From positions 1 through 52,598 of the forward strand of contig NQMI01000047.1 of NCBI GenBank assembly GCA_002270565.1: a stretch of 52,598 nucleotides of DNA, written 5' to 3'. Both the position numbers and the translations under genes were made by a program. The notes under the pieces are model-generated. The model was not told where the DNA came from. It made no database searches and saw only the letters and a list, made by a program, of their open reading frames with translations. Within the stretch, counting starts at the first letter, position 1; each line of letters starts with the position of its first letter. Positions 33,501 through 40,785 of the stretch are shown here, one piece after another. The DNA comes from Stenocarpella maydis (lineage: Eukaryota > Ascomycota > Sordariomycetes > Diaporthales > Diaporthaceae).

Positions 33501-36500
33501 CGCCTCCTTTCTCTACATCCATGGGCCTAATATCCTATCGGGTCACTCTGATCAGCAGTCTTTTGTCCGGATGGGTGCACCCCAGAGACCTGCAACTCGA
33601 TTCCGTCCGGACCAAGAAAAGGGGGCAACCGCTCCAGCTGTTAGGACCCTGTACAAAAGGCTAGGGGTAAAAGTCCACCCTGTCGACGACTTTCCCTCTG
33701 ATGGCACTGTCCCTGAGGGAACTGTGAATTGGAAGCCAAGCCATGAGGCTAGGGTCAGGCATCTGATTGATGCTGGTAGAGGAAGCAAATATGACCCATG
33801 GATCAGACCCAGATTCTCCTCCATTCCGAGGGGGTCGCGATTAACGCCAGAGCGCCTTCAGCACATTATCATGGGAAACTGTGACGGGCTCTCTGATCAG
33901 GAAAAGTTGATGTTTACTCACCTCCTGGAGAACAGGGAAGAAGCTCTTGCGTGGGACTGGTCTCATGTCTCCCAGATCAGCACAGATGTCGCCCCTCCTC
34001 AGTCCATTAAGACAGTTCCTCACCAGGCATACCAGACGAAAACTGTTGAGCTCCCCAGAGCGTTGAGGGAGACTGCCATCAAAATGTTGAGGGAGCGAGA
34101 AGCCAGGGGTGTGATTGAAGAATCCCATGCCCCCTACCGAAACCAGTGGTTCCTTGTCAAGAAGAAGGATAGTGGCTATCGGTTGATCAACAATGTCTCT
34201 GAGGCCAATCGGGTTACGATCAGAGACGCCTTTATTCCTCCAGCTGCCGATGAGTTTGCTGAGGAGTTTGCGATGTGTCAGGTTCTGTCGCTCTTGGACT
34301 TTTTCTCAGGGTATGACCAGATTAAGCTGGAAGAGAAAAGCCGCGATATTACCACCTTTGCAACTCCGATCGGGCTATTTCGACAGTGTGGGCTGCCCAT
34401 GGGAGCCACGAACTCAGTGGCACAGTTCATGAGATGCATGGTTCGCTTGTTTTACGACCTGATTCCGATGGTCTGCCGCCCATTCCTTGACGATATTGCG
34501 GTAAAAGGGCCAGAGTCCACCTATAATGATCAGGAGCTTGATGACCTTCCTGGGGTACGGAGGTATATCGCAGAGCACATTAAGAACCTTGATGATGTGC
34601 TTTTTAATACAGAGCTTGCTGGTGGTGCGATCAATGCTGCCAAATCCGAATGGTGCAAAAAGCAGGCTGACATCGTGGGTTATACGTGCGGGACTCTGGG
34701 CCGCTCTCCTGCGGACAAGAAGATCGTTAAGATTAAGGAGTGGGAGACCTGTGAAAATGTCAGCCAGCTCCGATCATTTCTCGGCCTAATCAACTTTTAC
34801 CGGATCTGGATGCCCTTTTACGGAATTGTATCACGTCCTCTCTTCGACCTGCTGAAGAAGGGTACTCCGTTTGTCTGGACCAAAAGCTGCCAGGAAGCCA
34901 TGGACGCCCTCAAGTCAACAATCACTTCAAAACCCTACCTTGTGAATATTGACTACAATGGGGGAGAGATCATCCTCATGGTTGATGCAAGCCTGGACGG
35001 CTGGGGTGCTTGTCTGATGCAGGTGAAAGACGGGATTCGTCATCCGGTCCGGTACGAGAGTGGCTCATGGACTGCTGCCGAGAAGCTCTATGATGCGACA
35101 AAACGTGAGTGTCGGGCTGTACTCTATGCGATCAGACGGCTTCGGTTCTATATATACGGAGTTCATTTCATCCTGGAGACCGACTCGAATGTTCTTGTTT
35201 GGCAGCTGAAGGGGTCAGCATCAGATGTCCCTGGGGCCTACATTACTCGATGGCTGGCTGTGATCAGGACATACGACTTCACGGTCAGGCATGTCAAAGG
35301 GGTTGACAATTCGGTTGCTGACTCGCTCTCGAGAAAACCTCCGGGTCCTTCGGATGAGGTGGACAGACAAATTGAAGGGGATATCGAGGAATGGTGTGAT
35401 GCTTCTCTTAACCCTGTGATGGCTCCGACACCTTCTGATCAGATGCCGTTGCTCGAAGACAGTTGTCAGTGGTCAAAGGAATCAAGGGGGATTGCGGATT
35501 ACCTCTACCGCGGTATTCTACCTGGTCACCTCTCTGATCGGCAACAGAAGGCTTTCAAGAAGAAAGCTCTTGCGTTTTCCCTCAGGGAAGGAGTGCTCTG
35601 GCGGGAACCCGAGAAAGACCTCCCTAGAAGGAGAGTTGTGGACGACCCTGATCTGAGAAAAAGAATCATCAGGAATACTCACGCTCCCCTTGGTCACAGA
35701 GGGAGGGATGCTACCTACTACCGGATCAGAGCGATGTACTACTGGAAAGGGATGTATGCGGATGTGGAAAAGGCGATTGCCGGATGTCCTAGATGCAACA
35801 AATGGGACACCAGGATCTATAATGATGGGGTGATACCCACCACCCCAGGGCTTCCGTTTTCAAAAATTCATATCGACATTCAGCATTTGCCCTCTGATCA
35901 GGGATGTCAATACCTCGTGGAAGGACGTTGCGACCTTACGGGATGGCCTGAGGCAATGGCTCTCAGGGCTGCCGACTCAAAGAACATCAAGCGATTCTTT
36001 ATCGACAAGTTCCTACTCAAATGGGGCTTGCCCATGTCAGTGGTTGTGGATGGGGGACCTGAGAACCTTGGAGACTTTGCCAAATACCTCAGACACCTCA
36101 GGGTGCGTCGGATCAGAATATCCGCATACAATCCTAGGGCGAACAGTGTCGTGGAACACGGCCACTTCAATATCGCATCAGCCTTAGGAAAGATGCTGGA
36201 TGGGGGTGTGACTGGATGGAAAAAGATCCTTCCTCATGCACTCTTTGCTGATAGGACGTCCTTGAGGCGGTCGCACAAGAAAAGCCCGTTCTACCTGCTC
36301 CACGGATTTGACCCGGTATTGCCCATCGAAACGGAGATCCCTACCTGGCGGGTTCAAGCCTGGTCACCCCGTATGACCTCCGATCAGGTACTGGAATGTC
36401 GACTGCGCTCGTTGCTGGACCTAAAACAAGATGTCCTGCGTGCCCAGGAGTCAGTTGCTGAGCAAAGAAGAAAGGCAGCGGCCAGAGACACCCACCGGGG

Positions 36501-37080
36501 ATTCCATAGACCCGAGCCTCTTACAAAAGATGACCTTGTGCTGGTTGTGGATGAGCAGAGGAAATCTGATCACTCGTCGTTCCGGAAGCTGACATATCGA
36601 TGGTTCGGGCCTTATATCATCGATGCTATTGAGCCCAATAACGTGTATAAGCTGAGGACCCCTGATGGGATCCCTATTGACGGGACCTATCCCCCAATGC
36701 GCCTAAAGAAATTCATCTGTGAGAGGGGAATTTGGGAACCGGAGGTGCCTTTTCTTTGGGAGGACAACCCTCCTGAAAGTCAACAAACCGGGAGGAAGCT
36801 ATCAGAGGTAGCCGGACACGACGTCTTCCCAGACACGCTGGACAACACACTCCGTCCCACCACCCCTGATCAGGATGATGACAATTGGTACCAAGACTGG
36901 TCTCTTCCTGGCCGGATGGTCCCCCAAGCGCAGGCATGCTCGGATACAGACAGCTCATACGATTCGGACTTGTCGGATTCAGCTGATCAGACTCGAAGGA
37001 CAACACTGCATGTGGACATTCCGCTTGTCGACCCCGATGACCCCAAGCTGAAGGAATACGAATTCTGGGATGAGACATAA
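30502..37080 (+). CDS. Gag-Pol polyprotein: gag, protease, reverse transcriptase, RNase H, integrase (2192 aa)
   Basis: This single uninterrupted frame starts at ATG 30502; no frameshift separates gag from pol. Residues 1-430 are Gag-like, with a Pro-rich disordered start and a helical capsid-like part. A zinc knuckle follows at 434-448 (C-x2-C-x5-H-x4-C, one residue longer than the usual x4). After a low-complexity linker, the aspartic protease shows LLDTGAE (Asp813). RT has YRLINN, LLDFFSGYDQI and the catalytic FLDD (Asp1330-Asp1331). RNase H begins at VDAS (Asp1495) and has the ETDS motif. Integrase has an HHCC zinc site (His1727, His1732, Cys1762, Cys1765), catalytic Asp1792, Asp1850 and Glu1885, and a GPY/F-like WFGPYI near 2034. 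No chromodomain is visible; the C-terminus is acidic. All catalytic residues are present, so the copy looks competent. Many CTGATCAG sites fall in the codons for SDQ, others in LIR, LIN or VIR. Confidence 0.9.
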   Translation: MSSIYPIEDVHSAPPSTGGSPSRGREQDVDEARGLSSKKGPPRGRRSPQEPAPTPSGTSDQERYAPVPPIQAASQPVIPSMPFGNAALWALPFVLQSTPRFDGTNVVKVVNSVETIANQFQYPLDQVLSLFLQVCATSSLVNDVHMITAGEHDWVGQKGQLMAHYQIHDAASHADPSEVIDTIRRNYPAEDLEAWKHWIATYNQVLDSTDDGLISPTWPFYRILPSTLKKMLATRSISDKEARTRDWRTFKTELLSLINKELEYSRQDEHNDMRGAGLATRHPPPVQLTKTPHPQPRSAPRTTESSVQTPSRSDQPGYKIIQKNVRFNEDSSVDDLAHKFAQMEIKFVTKNDLAESLQPVLNKLDANRAYIDRVLSYNQSRARLGLNGPGAIASLNSLEADYDQEDGFTDGYSEDHRWNVSELAYRRNGKIRKCYGCGTSSDHGAYQCSKLLELVKLGLVWSPRWESNSVFLGSQEDICEGRSDQLNPAALAFYRDMEHCGIEKFARGRLEFLLSKGRTDLPCVQRYQSLIANRPELKGDISLGEPKKIWDPDLGTKVNSLSAMSIPGPKPVFIGNETQCTETLVPSIAVNAVKRKRTNRDNPDRDVDDVIFDAGPDSEPVVDSNPRSQTISDEEEVMPEIQQETSTMAGDGKSKTKGDPIGPSKTEKSTKAKPKQGPLIPQTPEAKAMDAILATSIKMPISDILALGETNAVLIRELLARRDNTSLDEWPFEPVPDRDVPRATGPGLSVVSASSKIGHEQCSSSDQTHIVRYEVNSISSQTADVVNRGCCGSAYLNVRIASESHEILPALLDTGAEMNLLPLSYCRRNKLSYAPLQDMNSTVYNGASLALIGVTEEWVCVGHNRTRAIFFIVDDETHNTTHNILLGMPFFLDTNLTFERSRGFLFAHITLDGSRVMCGLGRRNQKPFQVAAAEGATVPRKYLPQRVMMVLLQPDSSDQRRVTIGALTDPLKTDLGLSQDDDVLGSLSDEEARTLVPKFFASFLYIHGPNILSGHSDQQSFVRMGAPQRPATRFRPDQEKGATAPAVRTLYKRLGVKVHPVDDFPSDGTVPEGTVNWKPSHEARVRHLIDAGRGSKYDPWIRPRFSSIPRGSRLTPERLQHIIMGNCDGLSDQEKLMFTHLLENREEALAWDWSHVSQISTDVAPPQSIKTVPHQAYQTKTVELPRALRETAIKMLREREARGVIEESHAPYRNQWFLVKKKDSGYRLINNVSEANRVTIRDAFIPPAADEFAEEFAMCQVLSLLDFFSGYDQIKLEEKSRDITTFATPIGLFRQCGLPMGATNSVAQFMRCMVRLFYDLIPMVCRPFLDDIAVKGPESTYNDQELDDLPGVRRYIAEHIKNLDDVLFNTELAGGAINAAKSEWCKKQADIVGYTCGTLGRSPADKKIVKIKEWETCENVSQLRSFLGLINFYRIWMPFYGIVSRPLFDLLKKGTPFVWTKSCQEAMDALKSTITSKPYLVNIDYNGGEIILMVDASLDGWGACLMQVKDGIRHPVRYESGSWTAAEKLYDATKRECRAVLYAIRRLRFYIYGVHFILETDSNVLVWQLKGSASDVPGAYITRWLAVIRTYDFTVRHVKGVDNSVADSLSRKPPGPSDEVDRQIEGDIEEWCDASLNPVMAPTPSDQMPLLEDSCQWSKESRGIADYLYRGILPGHLSDRQQKAFKKKALAFSLREGVLWREPEKDLPRRRVVDDPDLRKRIIRNTHAPLGHRGRDATYYRIRAMYYWKGMYADVEKAIAGCPRCNKWDTRIYNDGVIPTTPGLPFSKIHIDIQHLPSDQGCQYLVEGRCDLTGWPEAMALRAADSKNIKRFFIDKFLLKWGLPMSVVVDGGPENLGDFAKYLRHLRVRRIRISAYNPRANSVVEHGHFNIASALGKMLDGGVTGWKKILPHALFADRTSLRRSHKKSPFYLLHGFDPVLPIETEIPTWRVQAWSPRMTSDQVLECRLRSLLDLKQDVLRAQESVAEQRRKAAARDTHRGFHRPEPLTKDDLVLVVDEQRKSDHSSFRKLTYRWFGPYIIDAIEPNNVYKLRTPDGIPIDGTYPPMRLKKFICERGIWEPEVPFLWEDNPPESQQTGRKLSEVAGHDVFPDTLDNTLRPTTPDQDDDNWYQDWSLPGRMVPQAQACSDTDSSYDSDLSDSADQTRRTTLHVDIPLVDPDDPKLKEYEFWDET

Positions 37081-37120
37081 AAAAGTTAAGACATAAAAAA
37101 GTCAAGACAACATTATGTCT

Positions 37121-37128
37121 CTGATCAG
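37121..37128. promoter_or_regulatory. CTGATCAG palindrome after the polyprotein stop
   Basis: Lies 40 nt past the TAA, following two GACATAAAAAAGT units. It falls in the 175-bp space between the convergent polyprotein and Cys-rich ORFs. Confidence 0.55.
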
Positions 37129-37246
37129 ACAAGTGTACTTCTCTTGGGACCACATGCGAGACAAAAATCATCGGTTCTTGATTTACTGCCAAAAGAAGTG
37201 TTGGCAACCTGAAAAACTGGATCCACCCCAGCCTTGCCTGACCCTT

Positions 37247-37254
37247 CTGATCAC
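37247..37254. promoter_or_regulatory. CTGATCAC variant one base beyond the stop of the antisense ORF
   Basis: One-mismatch version of the element palindrome, adjacent to the TGA (reverse of 37256-37258). Confidence 0.45.
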
Positions 37255-37255
37255 C

Positions 37256-38149
37256 TCACGACCATGACTGGAGATCCGTGGGCTTGTACTTGAACTTCCT
37301 GGGCACACGTCCGGTGATCTCGCCCACGGCATCCGCGCGAGTTTCCTCATATCCTATCTCAGTGGCTGCCTCAGTGTACTTGCCCAGCGAGAGCTCCGAA
37401 GGAGGCATGTTTGGAGGCTCGTTGATCAGATCGGGACGCGCGTTGGTGATGCAGTCGTAACTGCTCTCGGAAATCTTTGGCATCTTGAAATCGCAAAGGT
37501 GACCCTCGACATGGTAGACACAATTGGCGCAAGCGTCATCTTGAAATCCTTGGAGCGATCGGCACTCAAAGAAAGGGATCATGACGGGGACGATGCCTCG
37601 GAGAGTTGTTCGGTTGCAGTTGGCCCCCATCCGCCGCATGCAACAGTCGCACGGGTTCGCGTTGCGACGACCAAAGAAGGCGATAAGGAGAGCCGGGCCC
37701 CGACGAAGGTCATTCCCCTGGCACAGTTGAGACATGTACTTCTCATAAGGGCCACCATTTGTGTGCTCAACAAAAACGTCGTTCGGACCTCCTTTGATCA
37801 GAGTGCTGAGGCGAGACTGCAGGTACTCGCGAGCCTCTGGGGCTTTCAGGAAGGGAAAGAACAGTTTGAGCAGCTCAGATTTGCGTGTTGAGGAGAGGGT
37901 CCACAGGACGTAAAGACCCTTGCCTCTGCCCTTGAGGTTGTACATCTTGATATTCGTTGCAAAGGCCTTGTGAAGCGGTGATTCATGGACCTGGTTTCGT
38001 GAAAGGATTGCGTTCGGCTGAAAACAAGTGCAGATGCCCTCTTCGTGGACAGGAGGAGGATTGTACGTTTCGAAGACCCCGACGACAGGAGGCGATTGCT
38101 CCTTACCCTTTCCCTTCTCTTCTTGGCTCGGTTGAGGAGGAGAAGACAT
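37256..38149 (-). CDS. Antisense cargo gene: Cys-rich DUF3716-like protein (297 aa)
   Basis: The ORF is intact, from ATG at 38149 to TGA at 37256, antisense to the retrotransposon RNA. The N-terminus is hydrophilic (GKGKEQ). Then come a C-x-C pair at 40/42, a basic helical middle part (residues 60-120), and a cysteine cluster at Cys167, 169, 170, 178, 196, 207, 210 and 219. The spacing C-x2-C ... FFEC ... ACANC ... C resembles DUF3716 (a fungal domain with G-ACANC-x8-C), which looks like a zinc-binding fold; its molecular role is not established. It is divergent from the Ulp1-like gene, with 479 bp between them. A mutated relic is at the same place in the second copy, so it is a lasting component. 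It may be a nucleic-acid-binding regulator recognising the dispersed palindrome; that is inference. It could instead be a silencing suppressor or antisense control factor. Confidence 0.75.
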   Translation of the reverse strand: MSSPPQPSQEEKGKGKEQSPPVVGVFETYNPPPVHEEGICTCFQPNAILSRNQVHESPLHKAFATNIKMYNLKGRGKGLYVLWTLSSTRKSELLKLFFPFLKAPEAREYLQSRLSTLIKGGPNDVFVEHTNGGPYEKYMSQLCQGNDLRRGPALLIAFFGRRNANPCDCCMRRMGANCNRTTLRGIVPVMIPFFECRSLQGFQDDACANCVYHVEGHLCDFKMPKISESSYDCITNARPDLINEPPNMPPSELSLGKYTEAATEIGYEETRADAVGEITGRVPRKFKYKPTDLQSWS

Positions 38150-38628
38150 AGCGATGGCGAAGCTCGTCTGATCAGAGAGGCTTGACGGTTTGATGACGAG
38201 ATTGATGATTGATAGTTGACGATGCTGTTGGGGGGAAGTTGAAGAAAAGGATCAGTGGGGGAAAAGCGACTTTAAATACGAAAAGTCGGAGAGGGGAGCT
38301 CTTATCAGAAGCATTCAAAGCAGCAAAGGTTGCTGCCTGGCAGAAAAGGGAAGGAAGTTGAGTGATTCACTAGCTCGAGTGATTCACCCATCTTGAGGCT
38401 CCCCTTCTGATAAAAGCCCACCTTTCTGCCACAACCTCCAACCCAACTACTTCTTCCACAACCACCACACCTCGGCTGATCCCTGATCAGCGCAGCACAA
38501 CTTGCATCGTCAAGACTCAAAAGCTGCTGCAACCATCAACCTCTACCCTCAAAACTCGTCACCTCCCCTCCGTCACCTAATTTCTCCTTGCCTTAGCACC
38601 CTTTTCCCCGGTCCGACTGATCAGAAAG
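38150..38628. promoter_or_regulatory. Divergent promoter region of the two cargo genes
   Basis: These 479 bp hold three CTGATCAG sites (38168, 38483, 38617). The first is 18 nt before the antisense ATG and the third 4 nt before the Ulp1 ATG. A 10-bp inverted repeat TTATCAGAAG/CTTCTGATAA lies at 38302-38311 and 38404-38413, with two direct copies of GAGTGATTCAC between its arms (38360, 38377). An imperfect CGACTTT/AAAGTCG inverted repeat near 38267-38288 encloses TTTAAA, a possible TATA-like element. The layout suggests coordinated bidirectional control. Confidence 0.55.
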
Positions 38629-40692
38629 ATGTCTTCCTCAAGCCAGCAAACGACAAAGAAAGGTGAGGGAAAGAAGAAGGGATCCCCGTTGATCCAGTTC
38701 ACGGCCATCAACAGTCCAAAAGGCCAAGTCAGCCCCATGAACGATCCCGACGCCCCCGTGCCTACTGTCGAGTACCCAGACCCTTCTGATCAGGTTGGCC
38801 TCGAAGCACGACTTTCAGCGTTGCCCTTCATCACGAATTTTGATGATATCGACCCTGCGTGGCAGCTGAGATTTCCCAACCCATGCGACGTCCGCAATCG
38901 AGGAAACTGGGATCGCGGAGCTAGTGCAGACCCAACAAAAGACCCGTTCGAAACCAGAATCCTCAACAACGGGTTGGCACTCTCCCAAGCTTTTGACATA
39001 TCAGACCTTTCGGTGCGACCGCCGTTCTTTCAGAACCAAAAATGGGGGCACAGTGATCATGCGCAGCGGGTGGTGGACACATATTTCGAGGGCGTCAATC
39101 CCTATCCTCAGTTCAGAGACCCCCCTGGGCAGAAGAACCTGTTTGGCACTCACTACGGCGACTTCCTCATGACCCTTTATGATGCAGAAGGTCTCCTGGC
39201 TCAAGAGGCGTGCCTGCACACTGATCATGTTCTGGGGCTTATCAATTGGCAGCTGATCGATTTCAGCGACCTGGTCTTTGTGGTGCCCATAACCTATGAT
39301 GTCAACGGAGAACCCCCCAGATCGTGGAGATACCACTCACTGAAGGACAGCCAGAGGTTCATCGTCCAAGTCATGCATACCCCAGGCCATTGGGTATTGA
39401 GCATCTTCAACAGGGATACCAAACGACTCAGTATAATCGACACTCATCCTGATCGGAGAACTCGTGATAGGATGTACCCCCGTATAAGGGACTGCGTTGC
39501 ATACTTCCTTACCCTTGGGCTACCTGAAGGATTCTCAAAACAGGCATGCACGGCGATCCAAGTGAAGGTCACGCCGCAGCTGGGATCAACTGCCTGTGGA
39601 CTCCTTGTGGCCACCTATGTTGCCTTTTTCTTCCGGGAGAATCGTGGAAAGAATGGCTGGGAGTTCGGAGACTGGATCAAGACCAGGCTGCTCGAATCCG
39701 CCCCTCCTGGCTTGCCCGCTGAGAAAGCCTTGGCTCTTGTCTGGGGTTTTGCTATCCGATCGGAAATCAATGGATCCGGGCGTCCGATCAGGGGCGTCCA
39801 GAATACTCCAGTCATCAGCTATGACAAGTATGAGAGGCTCGTGGCAGGAAAGAATGTCGTGTACTCTCAAGCCGACATCTTAGGGATGAATAAGGGGGAG
39901 ACCAAGTATTGCGCCACACCCGGTGTGGGATCAGAACCGGGACAAAATCTGCTGGGCTTCCTTACAGCGAGATTTAACAAGGCTGATCTTTCGAGGCCTA
40001 CTGACGTCCGGACTTCTAGGTCGAGCAAAACTCCTGTTGCCCCTGACAGCTCGAAGAACCGGCCACCTATCCTGACATCTAAGACACCTGGTGCGGCCGT
40101 GAAGGATCTGATCACGATATCTGGGCTTGGACTTCACAAGGACCCGTCCAAGACACCTGAGCCTCTGCCTCAGGCAGATGGGGCATGGACATACGGAGAA
40201 GATGGTCTTGGGACACCGAGTGAAGCAAGAACTGCTCCACGGACGCCTGATCGGAGCAGGGCCGGAACGCCGCAGGGTGACCCTGTTAAACTTCTCTCGC
40301 GGCAGATGTCGGAGGCAAGCATCAGGAATATGTCCCCAGGAGGAAACGTGAATATGGGTGGGATGACCCCTGAGCGATCGGGTATCTCAAGGTCTTCATC
40401 ATCATCTCTGTCCTCTGTTCCGGCTACGCCGCCACCACGTCGCCCATCGCCCGCCGCGATGAGAATCATGACGATTCAGGAGCACAACCGGAATGCGAGC
40501 AAGTGGGTGGGGACTGAGGAAGCGAATTGCTGGGTTCCCATGCCGGCGATCAGTGACAGCCATCAATCCTGGGCTCACAAAAAGGCGGCTGAGCGAGAGG
40601 AGAAGGATCGCAGACCGAGCGTGCTGCAGCAGAACGAGAGTAGGGATGAGCGGGCCAGGAATCGAGAGCTACGAAGGGTCCAACAGAGCTGA
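38629..40692 (+). CDS. Cargo gene: Ulp1/C48-type cysteine protease domain protein (687 aa)
   Basis: The ORF is intact, ATG 38629 to TGA 40692. The first 30 residues are Ser/Lys-rich. A C48-type peptidase domain lies at about residues 215-345: catalytic His254 in TPGHWVLS, Asp271 in SIIDTH, oxyanion Gln317 in VTPQLGS and nucleophile Cys323 in TACGLL, all present and correctly ordered. C48 enzymes cleave SUMO or other ubiquitin-like modifiers from proteins. Related domains have been captured by several eukaryotic DNA transposons; inside a fungal gypsy element this is unusual as far as I know. The C-terminal half is disordered, with many S/T-P sites (DRSRAGTPQG, SSVPATPPPR) and a charged tail. 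It probably acts on host chromatin or SUMO-dependent silencing, or processes Gag; neither can be decided from sequence. A mutated relic is at 48244-50305. Confidence 0.8.
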   Translation: MSSSSQQTTKKGEGKKKGSPLIQFTAINSPKGQVSPMNDPDAPVPTVEYPDPSDQVGLEARLSALPFITNFDDIDPAWQLRFPNPCDVRNRGNWDRGASADPTKDPFETRILNNGLALSQAFDISDLSVRPPFFQNQKWGHSDHAQRVVDTYFEGVNPYPQFRDPPGQKNLFGTHYGDFLMTLYDAEGLLAQEACLHTDHVLGLINWQLIDFSDLVFVVPITYDVNGEPPRSWRYHSLKDSQRFIVQVMHTPGHWVLSIFNRDTKRLSIIDTHPDRRTRDRMYPRIRDCVAYFLTLGLPEGFSKQACTAIQVKVTPQLGSTACGLLVATYVAFFFRENRGKNGWEFGDWIKTRLLESAPPGLPAEKALALVWGFAIRSEINGSGRPIRGVQNTPVISYDKYERLVAGKNVVYSQADILGMNKGETKYCATPGVGSEPGQNLLGFLTARFNKADLSRPTDVRTSRSSKTPVAPDSSKNRPPILTSKTPGAAVKDLITISGLGLHKDPSKTPEPLPQADGAWTYGEDGLGTPSEARTAPRTPDRSRAGTPQGDPVKLLSRQMSEASIRNMSPGGNVNMGGMTPERSGISRSSSSSLSSVPATPPPRRPSPAAMRIMTIQEHNRNASKWVGTEEANCWVPMPAISDSHQSWAHKKAAEREEKDRRPSVLQQNESRDERARNRELRRVQQS

Positions 40693-40707
40693 ATTCGGGT
40701 GGCTTGT

Positions 40708-40715
40708 CTGATCAG
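40708..40715. promoter_or_regulatory. CTGATCAG palindrome just after the Ulp1-like stop
   Basis: Fifteen bases past the TGA, the last copy before the 3' LTR. Confidence 0.55.
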
Positions 40716-40744
40716 AGGAGGAAAGTGATTTTGGTTGTTTCGGG

Positions 40745-40775
40745 CGGACCATTGCTTGTTCTTTACAATGGTCCG
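40745..40775 (+). terminator. Perfect 10-bp hairpin before the polypurine tract
   Basis: CGGACCATTG (40745-40754) pairs with CAATGGTCCG (40766-40775) around an 11-nt loop. The hairpin also remains pairable in the mutated copy (about 50355-50385). It may mark RNA 3' processing or protect the plus-strand primer; the type is tentative. Confidence 0.45.
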
Positions 40776-40783
40776 GAGAGGGG
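40775..40783 (+). promoter_or_regulatory. Polypurine tract
   Basis: GGAGAGGGG lies two bases before the 3' LTR (TGTTCC at 40786), the expected place for the plus-strand DNA primer of an LTR retrotransposon. Confidence 0.65.
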
Positions 40784-40785
40784 TG

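Noticed and set aside
30502..37080. Recurrent SDQ tripeptide in the polyprotein as a protein repeat
   Set aside because: The same DNA motif also occurs outside genes and in another codon frame, so the repeat is at the nucleic-acid level.
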